Shown piece by piece: positions 8,645 to 15,066 of a stretch of DNA of 15,066 bases. Source of the stretch: Bacteroidota bacterium (GTDB lineage Bacteria > Bacteroidota > Bacteroidia > Flavobacteriales > Schleiferiaceae); the NCBI GenBank assembly GCA_005786915.1, contig SYCM01000110.1, forward strand, positions 1 through 15,066. Direction: 5' to 3'. Under the pieces are notes generated by a model. The model searched no databases. It was not told the DNA's origin and was given only the letters and a program-made list of their open reading frames with translations. Both the position numbers and the translations under genes were made by a program. The first letter of the stretch is position 1, and every line of letters starts with the position of its first letter.

Positions 8645-9718
8645 TCAGCCCTTGGAAATCGTGAACGAAAACGTCGTGCCTTCGCCCGCCGTCGAATTCA
8701 CCTTGACCGCGTGGCCGTGCGCCTCGACGATGTGCTTGACGATGGCCAGTCCGAGGCCGGTTCCGCCGATTTTTTTGGTGCGCGTGCGGCTGCGGTCGCC
8801 GCGGTAGAAGCGCTCAAACACGCGTCCCAAATCTTCTTTGCCGATACCGATTCCGTTGTCTTGCACCAAGACGGAATAGGACTTTTCGCCGGCGTCCTCG
8901 ATGGCGACACGCAGATATCCACCTGGCTCGTCGCGCGAATACTTGATCGCATTCGAAATCAGGTTGAGCACCACTTGGTCCATGCGCTCGGGGTCGGCAA
9001 ACACGGCGCAGTCCTCGTCGGGGTCGTAGTCGCGCACCACCGTGAGGCCCTGTTGGGCGATGCGGTCCGACATCTGCTCGAGGGCGTCTTCAATTTGCTC
9101 GGTGAGGCTGTAGCGCTCTTTTTGCAGCACGAGCTGGTCGCCTTCGAGTCGGGCAAGAACGTCCATGTCCTGCACCAAGCGAATCATGCGCTCCACATTC
9201 CGCGACGCTTTTTTCAGGTACTCCTTGCGGATTTTTTGGTCCTTAACGCCGTCGAGCAGAGTCAGCACGTAACCTTGGATGTTGAAAATCGGCGTGCGCA
9301 GTTCGTGCGACAGGTTGGCGATGAACTCGCGCCGCACGTCGTCGCGAACCTGAAGGTTGCTGAGCTCGGTGGACTTCTTTTGCGCATAAGAGGCCACTTC
9401 CATCTCGACTTTTCCGACTTCTTCAGCGTCGGCCATGAGCGAGGTCTGGTAGAGGTCGGGGTTCGAAATGACCTTGTAAATTTTCAGCAGCCGCGAATAC
9501 AGGAACTTGCGGATCAGGTATTCCGCCAAAAATGCCGTGGCGCTGGCAATGAACGTGCTCAGCAGCGTAATTTCGAGGTAGGGCACCTCCTTGACGGGAA
9601 GCGGCAGGGCGCCGTCGTCGGTTTGCACCAGCTCGAACATGGCAAACATGACGAACCATACCACCGGCCCCAGCAGGATTCCGATGAAAAAAGCAATGCG
9701 TTCCGGACGGTCTAGCAC
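8645..9718 (-). CDS. Sensor histidine kinase, PhoR/ResE-like
   Basis: Membrane histidine kinase, partner of the response regulator encoded 9 bp upstream. Of 357 residues, two membrane segments (about 9-30 and 48-69) are joined by a loop of only about 17 residues, so no sizeable periplasmic sensor domain exists; sensing is probably intramembrane, cytoplasmic or via a partner protein. A linker (about 75-125) leads to the HisKA block EFIANLSHELRTPI with phospho-acceptor H138. The HATPase_c domain shows the N box LNLISNAIKYS (N252, N256), G1 DNGIGIG (287-293), F box FERFYRG (301-307) and G2 GGTGLGLA (318-325). The start is GTG at 9718, the first suitable codon after the regulator stop, with no Shine-Dalgarno. 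E. coli PhoR carries a PAS domain; none is evident here, so PhoR-like describes kinase type and context, not proven phosphate sensing. Confidence 0.9.
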   Translation of the reverse strand: MLDRPERIAFFIGILLGPVVWFVMFAMFELVQTDDGALPLPVKEVPYLEITLLSTFIASATAFLAEYLIRKFLYSRLLKIYKVISNPDLYQTSLMADAEEVGKVEMEVASYAQKKSTELSNLQVRDDVRREFIANLSHELRTPIFNIQGYVLTLLDGVKDQKIRKEYLKKASRNVERMIRLVQDMDVLARLEGDQLVLQKERYSLTEQIEDALEQMSDRIAQQGLTVVRDYDPDEDCAVFADPERMDQVVLNLISNAIKYSRDEPGGYLRVAIEDAGEKSYSVLVQDNGIGIGKEDLGRVFERFYRGDRSRTRTKKIGGTGLGLAIVKHIVEAHGHAVKVNSTAGEGTTFSFTISKG

Positions 9719-9727
9719 GCCCCGAAG

Positions 9728-10408
9728 TTACTCTTCGAATTTGTAGCCGACGCCCTTAATGGTCTTGATGGTGTCGTCGCCAATTTTTTCGCGGATTTTG
9801 CGAATGTGCACGTCGATGGTGCGGCCGCCGACGATCACTTCAGAACCCCACACGCGGTCCATGATGGAATCTCGCGAAAACACTTTGCCCGGCTTGCTCG
9901 CAAGTAGGTGCAGCAGCTCAAACTCTTTTCGTGGCATTTCAACCAGGACACCCTTGAGGTATACCTGATACTTTTCCAGATTTATGGTCAGGTCGCCGCG
10001 CTCGAGGCTGCCGACGGGCTCGGCGTCTTTACCGTTGCGGCGCAAAAGGGCCTTCACCCGGCTGACCAGTACTTTCGGGCGGATCGGCTTGGTGATGTAG
10101 TCGTCGGCGCCGGCGTCAAAACCGGCCACTTGGCTGTAGTCTTCACCGCGCGCGCTCAAAAAAGCGATCAGGGTCGAGGCAATTTCGGGGTGCGCGCGTA
10201 TGGCCTCGCAGGCTTCGATTCCGTCCATCCCGGGCATCATTACGTCCAAAAGGATAAGGTCGGGGCGGTGCTTTCTGGCCGCCTCAACGCCCTCGGCTCC
10301 GTCTTTTGCCGTAACCACGTGGTATCCTTCTTTGGCCAGATTAAAGGTTACAAACTCCCGAATATCTGGGTCGTCGTCGACAAGGAGAACAGTTGGTTTT
10401 TTGGGCAT
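9728..10408 (-). CDS. Response regulator, OmpR/PhoB family
   Basis: DNA-binding two-component regulator, 226 residues from ATG 10408. The receiver domain (about 5-118) has the acidic pocket D11-D13, phospho-acceptor D55 in LILLDVMMPGMDG, switch residue S85 in IAFLSARGED and K107 in the TKP motif. The winged-helix domain (about 130-226) shows EFELLHLLASKPGKVFSRD, the Bacteroidota-like VWGSEVIVGGRTIDVHI recognition region and the ending IKTIKGVGYKFEE. The frame extends upstream to 10468, but the promoter box at 10426-10433 and the family-like start MPKKPTVLLVDDD favour 10408. It forms an operon with the kinase and is divergent from the secreted nuclease operon, making that operon the obvious candidate target. 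PhoB-like by sequence; the regulon is inference. Confidence 0.92.
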   Translation of the reverse strand: MPKKPTVLLVDDDPDIREFVTFNLAKEGYHVVTAKDGAEGVEAARKHRPDLILLDVMMPGMDGIEACEAIRAHPEIASTLIAFLSARGEDYSQVAGFDAGADDYITKPIRPKVLVSRVKALLRRNGKDAEPVGSLERGDLTINLEKYQVYLKGVLVEMPRKEFELLHLLASKPGKVFSRDSIMDRVWGSEVIVGGRTIDVHIRKIREKIGDDTIKTIKGVGYKFEE

Positions 10409-10425
10409 GATACGCGTGATTGGAT

Positions 10426-10433
10426 CAAAAGTA
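10426..10433 (-). promoter_or_regulatory. Bacteroidota -7 box of the response-regulator operon (TACTTTTG)
   Basis: The complement reads TACTTTTG, an exact TAnnTTTG match, with 17 nt to the ATG at 10408. Unlike the other exact boxes in the window this leaves room for a short 5' leader of roughly a dozen bases, which contains no Shine-Dalgarno sequence. Confidence 0.6.
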
Positions 10434-10460
10434 CACGCTTTCGGGAAGCCCTGTCCCACG

Positions 10461-10508
10461 TTTACCATTTTTTATCGCGGATTTAACCATTTCGCAACAC
10501 GGTGAACA
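10461..10508 (+). promoter_or_regulatory. Phased degenerate hexamers, candidate PhoB-family binding site
   Basis: Five related hexamers begin at about one helical-turn intervals: TTTACC (10461), TTTATC (10471), TTAACC (10483), GCAACA (10494) and TGAACA (10503). Spacings are 10, 12, 11 and 9 bp. OmpR/PhoB-family regulators bind tandem direct repeats of about 11 bp, and the Bacillus PhoP box is a TT(A/T/C)ACA-type hexamer repeated at 11 bp. The array ends 15 bp before the nuclease -7 box, where an activator could replace a missing -33 element. The repeats are degenerate, so this is a hypothesis. Confidence 0.3.
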
Positions 10509-10523
10509 CGGCCCTTCGCCACC

Positions 10524-10531
10524 TAACTTTG
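10524..10531 (+). promoter_or_regulatory. Bacteroidota -7 box of the secreted nuclease operon (TAACTTTG)
   Basis: TAACTTTG matches TAnnTTTG exactly and is followed by five bases and ATG at 10537, the same spacing as leuS. It fixes the start downstream of the in-frame ATG at 10420, which would overlap the divergent regulator promoter and lacks a signal peptide. Confidence 0.65.
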
Positions 10532-10536
10532 AGCGG

Positions 10537-11820
10537 ATGAAACCTTGGTACGTCCTTTTTATTGGTTTACTGATTAGCAGCACGTTAGCTGCGCAGAGTC
10601 CCGAAAACCTGCGCATAATGACCTACAACCTGACGTACTTCAGGGCGTTCACGTCGTTTTGCACCTCGAGTAACAATCCGCCGGGCGCGAAGGAGGGATG
10701 GCTGCAGACGGTGGTCGCCCACGCCCAGCCGGACCTGCTCGTCTGCAACGAAGTCGACGGAAGCAATTCAACCGCCCACAGCCGCATCCTCAGCCAGTGC
10801 CTCAATACCAGCGGCGAAACCCGCTGGGCCGCCGCCGACCTCTACACCAACGGAAGCTCGCTCATCAACGCCATATACTTCGACCAAAACAAACTGGGCA
10901 TTAAGTCGCAGGAAATTATTAGCAACGACCTGCAAAACAACGGTTTAGTACGCGGAATTGATGTAATTCGCTTTTACTACAAAGACTCGCTACTGGCGTG
11001 GAATCCCGACACGGTGTTTTTCACCCTGTTTGCGGGGCATTTCAAAGCCGGCAATACCGCCACGGACCTCACCGACCGCCAAAAAACGGCCGAGGCCATC
11101 ATGAACTACTTGGTAACCAAGCCGCGCGACCCGCACTACGTGCTTTGCGGCGACCTGAACATGCCCAAGAGCCAGGAGGCCGGATTTCAGCAGCTGCTGA
11201 ACTACAGCAACGCGACGGTTCGGTTCTTTGACCCTGAAAATCAACTCGGAAACTGGAGCTCCAACGGGAGTTTCGCTGCGATGCACACGCAGTCGACGCG
11301 CGACGCGCAGACCAACAGCGGCTGCTTTTCGGGCGGGGGCCTGGACGACCGCTACGACCACATTTTGACCAACCAAGCGATGCTGAGCTCGTCGGCCCGC
11401 ATGCGCTACCTACCAGCTACGCTGCGTCCTTTAGGAAACGACGGCCTCCACTTCAACGTGGCGCTCAATTCAGGCACCAACAACTCGGTGCCGTCCAACG
11501 TGCTCACGGCCCTTTACGAGCTCTCGGACCACTTGCCCGTTGTCGCCGACTTTGAGGTGGCGCGCTTGGGCATCGGGCTGCCGGAACACCGCGAATCCGC
11601 TGTGCTGCACCGCGCGACGACGGGGGTATGGACCCTTAGGCGCATCGACCTCGGAGGCGATTGGACCGTTGAAGTTTTTGACGCCACGGGGCGCCTGCTC
11701 GAGCGCTCCGTTTGGCCGGCCGGCCAGGCGGAACGGCCCCTCAACATTTCAGCGCGCGGTTGGCACTTGGTGCAGGTGCTCACCGCCACGGGAAGCACTA
11801 AATTTGCAGTCCCCCAATGA
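10537..11820 (+). CDS. Secreted endonuclease/exonuclease/phosphatase-family nuclease with T9SS-like C-terminus
   Basis: Predicted exported metal-dependent phosphodiesterase, most likely a DNA/RNA nuclease. The 427-residue product starts with a signal peptide (1-19, cleavage near LAA-Q). The EEP domain (about 24-340) shows its catalytic set in order: MTYNL (N31), CNEVD (E72), AGHFK (H168), GDLNMP (D206, N208), DDRYDHIL (D274, H275) and SDHLPVVADF (D331, H332). A C-terminal region (about 358-427) with WTVEVFDATGRLLE and a final strand ending TKFAVPQ resembles type A sorting domains of the type IX secretion system, implying outer-membrane export. Several Cys are present (42, 70, 88, 204, 263), fitting an extracytoplasmic protein. 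It is first of three secreted-protein genes; its stop overlaps the next start (ATGA at 11817-11820). Substrate may be extracellular DNA, RNA or another phosphodiester; sphingomyelinase-like activity cannot be excluded. Confidence 0.88.
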   Translation: MKPWYVLFIGLLISSTLAAQSPENLRIMTYNLTYFRAFTSFCTSSNNPPGAKEGWLQTVVAHAQPDLLVCNEVDGSNSTAHSRILSQCLNTSGETRWAAADLYTNGSSLINAIYFDQNKLGIKSQEIISNDLQNNGLVRGIDVIRFYYKDSLLAWNPDTVFFTLFAGHFKAGNTATDLTDRQKTAEAIMNYLVTKPRDPHYVLCGDLNMPKSQEAGFQQLLNYSNATVRFFDPENQLGNWSSNGSFAAMHTQSTRDAQTNSGCFSGGGLDDRYDHILTNQAMLSSSARMRYLPATLRPLGNDGLHFNVALNSGTNNSVPSNVLTALYELSDHLPVVADFEVARLGIGLPEHRESAVLHRATTGVWTLRRIDLGGDWTVEVFDATGRLLERSVWPAGQAERPLNISARGWHLVQVLTATGSTKFAVPQ

Positions 11821-13943
11821 GCCGCATTTTTACCTTGTTCTTGATTTTCAGCGCACTGCACCTTAAGAGCGCCGCGCAGACCTTTCAAGAGCGAAGTACT
11901 TCTGCGAGTCAAGTGCGGTTAAGCGTCACCAATGTGGGCACCTTTGGCAACGCATTTCGGGGCTACCGCGACGGCACCGGCACGCCCTCTTGCGAGTTCC
12001 CCGCGGGCTCGGGTACCGAACACCTCTTTGAATCGGGAATATGGGTCGGCGGAATCGACGCCGGCGGAGGAATCCGCGTCAGCACGTCGGCCTACGACGC
12101 CCCGCAGGGCTACGCTCCAGGACGGGGCGGATTTGAGTTTACTCCGGCCAGCGGCCTGACTGAAACTTCGTCCCTCAAGGACCACCCCAACTACCGCACC
12201 AACGCGGTGTCGCATCAGGACTTCAGTGCCACCTGCGTCGACACCAACATCCTTGTTCCTGGAACGACGATCCCCATCAGCAACCACCTGACGCCCATGG
12301 GGATTTCGATGCAGATGGCGACCTACAACTGGAACTACCGGTTTAGCGACTTCTTCGTGGTCGTGGACGTTACGCTCAAGAATGTCGGAATCGAAACCTA
12401 CAACGACGTATACGCGGCCCTCTGGGCCAACAAGGTCGTGCGCAACATCAACCGCACCCCTGCTGGATCTGGCGGCGCCGTGTTTTACCAGCAAGGCGGA
12501 AACGGCTACGACGACAGCCTGCAGCTGGCTTACCGCTTTGACGCCACGGGCGATCCCGGGTGGACCGACTCCTACATCGGCCAGAAATTCCTGGGCGCCG
12601 AAGACAAAAACGGGTTCCATCATCCGCTCGTCAACGGATTGGACGACCACTACCATGCCTGGATTTTCAACAACTCGGGCCAGGCCCTGTATTTTTTTCC
12701 AACCACTGACGACCAACGCTACGTCAAGATGACCCAGGGCCTCAACCAGGACCCTTGCTGGAGCAATCCTAACGGGGCGCCCTGCGCGGCCGGCACCGGG
12801 GCCAACATCCAGGCGCAGCTGAACGCCGCCGGCAACCGAAGCGACCTGCTGAGCGTGGGGCCGTTCCAGAACTTTGCGCCCGGGGACGAGATCAAGCTCG
12901 CCTTTGCCTTTGTGCTGGCCAAAAAGGTGGACGACGGCCAGCCCAACACGGTGAACAACAAGGTCCAGCGCAGCCGACTCCGCGCCAATGCCCAATGGGC
13001 CCAAACCTGCTACAACGGCGAAGACCAAAACTTTAACGGAATCCTCGACGCCGGCGAAGACCGCGACGGCAACGGCGAGATCACGCGCTACATTTTGCCC
13101 AGTCCGCCCGACGCACCCCAAGTGCGCGCCGTGCCGGGGGACGGCTACATCGACCTCTTTTGGACCGACCGCAGCGAGCGCAGCGTGGACCCCATCAGCC
13201 AGCGCGAAGACTTTGCGGGCTACCGGGCCTACGTGAGCCAGCTCGGTTTTGACGTCGACGCGAGCCAACGCACCGCCGAAACGTTTCGCCTCTACGGCGA
13301 ATGGGATCAGCGCGGCGACGGAGTGTTTTACGAAACCGGCCTCGAACCCATTCAACTTGTGGAGCCCGTGCAGTTCCAGGGCGACAGCCTGACCTACCGC
13401 TACCACGTGCGCCTCGAAAACGTGCCCAACGGATGGCAGCGCGCCGTGGCCGTCACGGCCTTTGACCAAGGCGACCCCGACACGCAGCTGGAATCGCTGG
13501 AATCGAGCTTTGCGCAGAGTTCCGCCCGAGTGTTTCCGGGCACGCCCGCTCGGGAAACGATGGCCGAAAATCCGCCCTACGTCTACCCCAACCCCTACTA
13601 CGCCGGGGCCGCCTGGGAAGGCCAAAGCGCCTTTCAGGACGAGAGCCGCCGCCTAATGTTTGCCAACCTTCCGGCCCAAGCGGAAATCCGCATTCATTCG
13701 CCCGCCGGCGACCTGCTCGACGTGCTGCACCACAACGCCCAGGGAAGCGACCAGTTGAGCCAACGCTGGTTCCGCACGTTTGCCAACCCCGAAGAGCAGC
13801 GCGTGGTCCTTTCGGGCGGCGAGTACGCCTGGGACATCCTCTCCAAGGACCGCCAAATGATTTCGCACGGCCTGTACCGCTACACCGTGCTCAACCTCGA
13901 AACCGGAGAATCCTATTCCGGCCATTTTACGCTGATTAAATAA
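11817..13943 (+). CDS. Secreted surface protein with Ca-binding-type loop, Fn3-like region and PNP-type C-terminal domain
   Basis: I do not recognise a characterised family. The 708-residue product begins with a signal peptide (1-20, SAAQ cleavage region). Residues about 30-390 are a long beta-rich region with no known enzymatic motif, containing IWVGGIDAGG, aromatic-rich NWNYRFSDFF and YYL-type strands. A dockerin/thrombospondin-3-like acidic loop lies at 402-421 (DQNFNGILDAGEDRDGNG), probably binding calcium. From about 430 a fibronectin-III-like segment follows (PPDAPQVRAVPGDGYIDLFW, then FAGYRAYVS). The C-terminus has YVYPNPYYAG at 588-597, then the strands LMFANLP, IRIHSPAGDLL, YAWDILSKDRQ and SGHFTLIK, the layout of T9SS-type sorting or related terminal domains in Bacteroidota. 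It overlaps the nuclease stop by 4 nt and is 2 bp from the next gene, so all three are likely one operon. Role may be substrate capture or scaffold; unknown. Confidence 0.85.
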   Translation: MSRIFTLFLIFSALHLKSAAQTFQERSTSASQVRLSVTNVGTFGNAFRGYRDGTGTPSCEFPAGSGTEHLFESGIWVGGIDAGGGIRVSTSAYDAPQGYAPGRGGFEFTPASGLTETSSLKDHPNYRTNAVSHQDFSATCVDTNILVPGTTIPISNHLTPMGISMQMATYNWNYRFSDFFVVVDVTLKNVGIETYNDVYAALWANKVVRNINRTPAGSGGAVFYQQGGNGYDDSLQLAYRFDATGDPGWTDSYIGQKFLGAEDKNGFHHPLVNGLDDHYHAWIFNNSGQALYFFPTTDDQRYVKMTQGLNQDPCWSNPNGAPCAAGTGANIQAQLNAAGNRSDLLSVGPFQNFAPGDEIKLAFAFVLAKKVDDGQPNTVNNKVQRSRLRANAQWAQTCYNGEDQNFNGILDAGEDRDGNGEITRYILPSPPDAPQVRAVPGDGYIDLFWTDRSERSVDPISQREDFAGYRAYVSQLGFDVDASQRTAETFRLYGEWDQRGDGVFYETGLEPIQLVEPVQFQGDSLTYRYHVRLENVPNGWQRAVAVTAFDQGDPDTQLESLESSFAQSSARVFPGTPARETMAENPPYVYPNPYYAGAAWEGQSAFQDESRRLMFANLPAQAEIRIHSPAGDLLDVLHHNAQGSDQLSQRWFRTFANPEEQRVVLSGGEYAWDILSKDRQMISHGLYRYTVLNLETGESYSGHFTLIK

Positions 13944-13945
13944 CC

Positions 13946-15066
13946 ATGAAGCACTTTTTTACCCTTCTCGCGACGGCGCTCGGTTTTGCGGCTGCAGCCC
14001 AGACCTACTACCCGATTTCCACCCTTCAGTACGTGTCGCCTTCGCAGCTCGCGGCCTGCAAGGACTCCTCGGGTTTTGAAGGCCAGATTGTCAAAACCGT
14101 CGGCATCGTCGTGACGCCGGGAAACGTTTCTGAGGTCCCTTCGGGCTCGGTACAGGGCGGACACCGTCCCTTCTTCTTCATCGTCGACACTGCGGCTCAG
14201 GGCGCGGCCGGTCCGTTTCGCGGCATGGAAGTCATGGGCGTTTATACGAACGCGCAGAACCAGCTCGTGACCCTTCCGAACGTGGAATACTTGATGCCGG
14301 GCGACCTCATTCAGTTCATTGGCAAGGTGTCGACCTTCAACAACGGAACCCAGCTCGAGGCCACCAGCGCCAGCAGCATGACCATCTTGGGCACGCGCCC
14401 CGTTCCGACACCAGCTGTGGTGCCCGTGGGTGCCCTGAACGACCCCCAGCGCATCAACATTCCCACGACGGGCGAACAGTGGGAAAACGCCTTTGTCAAC
14501 CTGCAAAACGTGACGGTCACCGAAGTGATTTTGTTTGGCGGAAACCGCGTCAGCTTCAACGTAGTCGACGGCAACGGCAACAAAATCAACGTTTCAGACC
14601 GCTTTTTGGCCCAAAAGCTCCCCAGCTACCAGACGGTAAACCCGGCTTCGCCCCAGACCACGGGGCAGTTTGTTCCGCCCGTACCCGGAACGTTTTACAG
14701 CAGCCTCAAGGGCATGATTCGCCACGACGGCAACGGCTGCTTTACCGCCGGCGGAACCCGTGGCTACGAGCTCAACCCCTTCTCGGCCGCGCACTACCAA
14801 ATTGCCTACGCCCCGCCGTACATCAGCAACTTCGAGCGCGATCCGATGATCCCGACGCCCAACCAAAGCCCTGACTTGACCTGCAACATCACCGACTTTG
14901 ACGGGACCGTGGATTCCGTGCACGTGTTTTACTCGACCAACGCGAGCCTCCAGCCCACGCAATTCACCAAGGCCGTGATGCCGCTCGTGGCCGGTTCGAC
15001 CGACGAATACGAATTCAGCCTTCCGAGCGCGCCCAACGGAACCCTGATGCGCTACTACCTGCGCGC
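13946..15066 (+). CDS. Secreted OB-fold-like protein, 5' part (runs off right edge)
   Basis: Open frame of 373 codons plus two bases without a stop, cut by the window edge. Starts 2 bp after the preceding stop with signal peptide MKHFFTLLATALGFAAAAQ. Residues about 43-140 resemble the YhcR-type OB fold of extracellular nucleases: FFFIVDTAAQG, then MEVMGVYT, then LMPGDLIQFIGKVSTFNNGT followed by QLE, the characteristic last strand pattern. A second similar segment at about 178-222 (WENAFVNLQNVTVTEV, FNVVDGNGNKINV) may be another OB fold. From about 290 an Ig-like region begins (PPYISNFERDPMIPTPNQSP, then DFDGTVDSVHVFYS). In known extracellular nucleases such OB folds sit in the same chain as an EEP domain; here the EEP protein is two genes upstream, or another EEP domain lies beyond the edge. 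Family assignment is by pattern only. Confidence 0.8.
   Translation, partial: MKHFFTLLATALGFAAAAQTYYPISTLQYVSPSQLAACKDSSGFEGQIVKTVGIVVTPGNVSEVPSGSVQGGHRPFFFIVDTAAQGAAGPFRGMEVMGVYTNAQNQLVTLPNVEYLMPGDLIQFIGKVSTFNNGTQLEATSASSMTILGTRPVPTPAVVPVGALNDPQRINIPTTGEQWENAFVNLQNVTVTEVILFGGNRVSFNVVDGNGNKINVSDRFLAQKLPSYQTVNPASPQTTGQFVPPVPGTFYSSLKGMIRHDGNGCFTAGGTRGYELNPFSAAHYQIAYAPPYISNFERDPMIPTPNQSPDLTCNITDFDGTVDSVHVFYSTNASLQPTQFTKAVMPLVAGSTDEYEFSLPSAPNGTLMRYYLR

Noticed and set aside
8711..9715. Plus-strand open frame of 334 codons opposite the histidine kinase
   Set aside because: The minus strand encodes every kinase box (H, N, G1, F, G2); the plus-strand product has no family features.
10409..10468. 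Upstream extension of the response regulator to ATG 10468
   Set aside because: The extra 20 residues are not family-like and would span the TACTTTTG promoter box; MPKKPTVLLVDDD is the normal start of a receiver domain.
11919..13625. Minus-strand open frame of 568 codons opposite the 708-residue secreted protein
   Set aside because: Long, but its Val/Gly/His-rich repetitive composition is typical of the antisense frame of a GC-rich gene. The plus strand has a signal peptide, C-terminal domain and operon overlaps.

Overview
The window looks like a chromosomal segment of a Bacteroidota bacterium, most likely a fairly GC-rich member of the Flavobacteriales or a relative. Four things support this. 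The leucyl-tRNA synthetase has the extra segment before its VNWCPALGTVLANDE motif that I associate with Bacteroidota enzymes. Secreted proteins end in type IX secretion (T9SS)-like C-terminal domains. Shine-Dalgarno sequences are absent. The Bacteroidota promoter element TAnnTTTG lies directly in front of several start codons. I see no tRNA, rRNA, CRISPR array, insertion sequence, integrase or phage gene. No stretch over 300 bases lacks a gene; the largest gaps are 5711-5822 and 10409-10536.

Layout. (1) 1-663 (-): N-terminal three quarters of the division protein FtsX, running off the left edge. It diverges from (2) leuS, 711-3521 (+), across only 47 bp that hold both promoters. (3) 5710-3527 (-): a LytM/M23 envelope peptidase followed by an unrecognised, AT-richer multi-pass membrane protein whose stop faces the leuS stop. 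(4) 5823-7648 (+): an LpxH-like metallophosphoesterase translationally coupled (ATGA overlap) to a TIGR00661/MJ1255-type glycosyltransferase. (5) 10408-7645 (-): a PhoB-like response regulator, its histidine kinase, and tryptophan 2,3-dioxygenase with its own promoter. (6) 10537-15066 (+): three consecutive secreted-protein genes, namely an endonuclease/exonuclease/phosphatase (EEP) nuclease with a T9SS-like tail, a 708-residue surface protein with a calcium-loop motif and a PNP-type C-terminal domain, and an OB-fold-like secreted protein cut by the right edge.

How it may fit together. Regions 1-4 are mostly housekeeping and envelope genes: division, translation, peptidoglycan remodelling, glycolipid or LPS metabolism. 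The most interesting part is regions 5-6. A PhoB/PhoR-type two-component system is transcribed divergently from a tightly packed secreted nuclease operon. Their 128-bp shared intergenic region carries both promoters and five degenerate hexamers spaced about 10-11 bp apart, the spacing expected for an OmpR/PhoB-family regulator. A cautious reading is an extracellular nucleic-acid or phosphate scavenging unit whose nuclease and OB-fold modules are separate polypeptides. The regulatory link is inference. A second striking signal is a three-unit heptanucleotide repeat, flanked by GGCGGAGC direct repeats, inserted in frame inside leuS at the entry to the editing domain.
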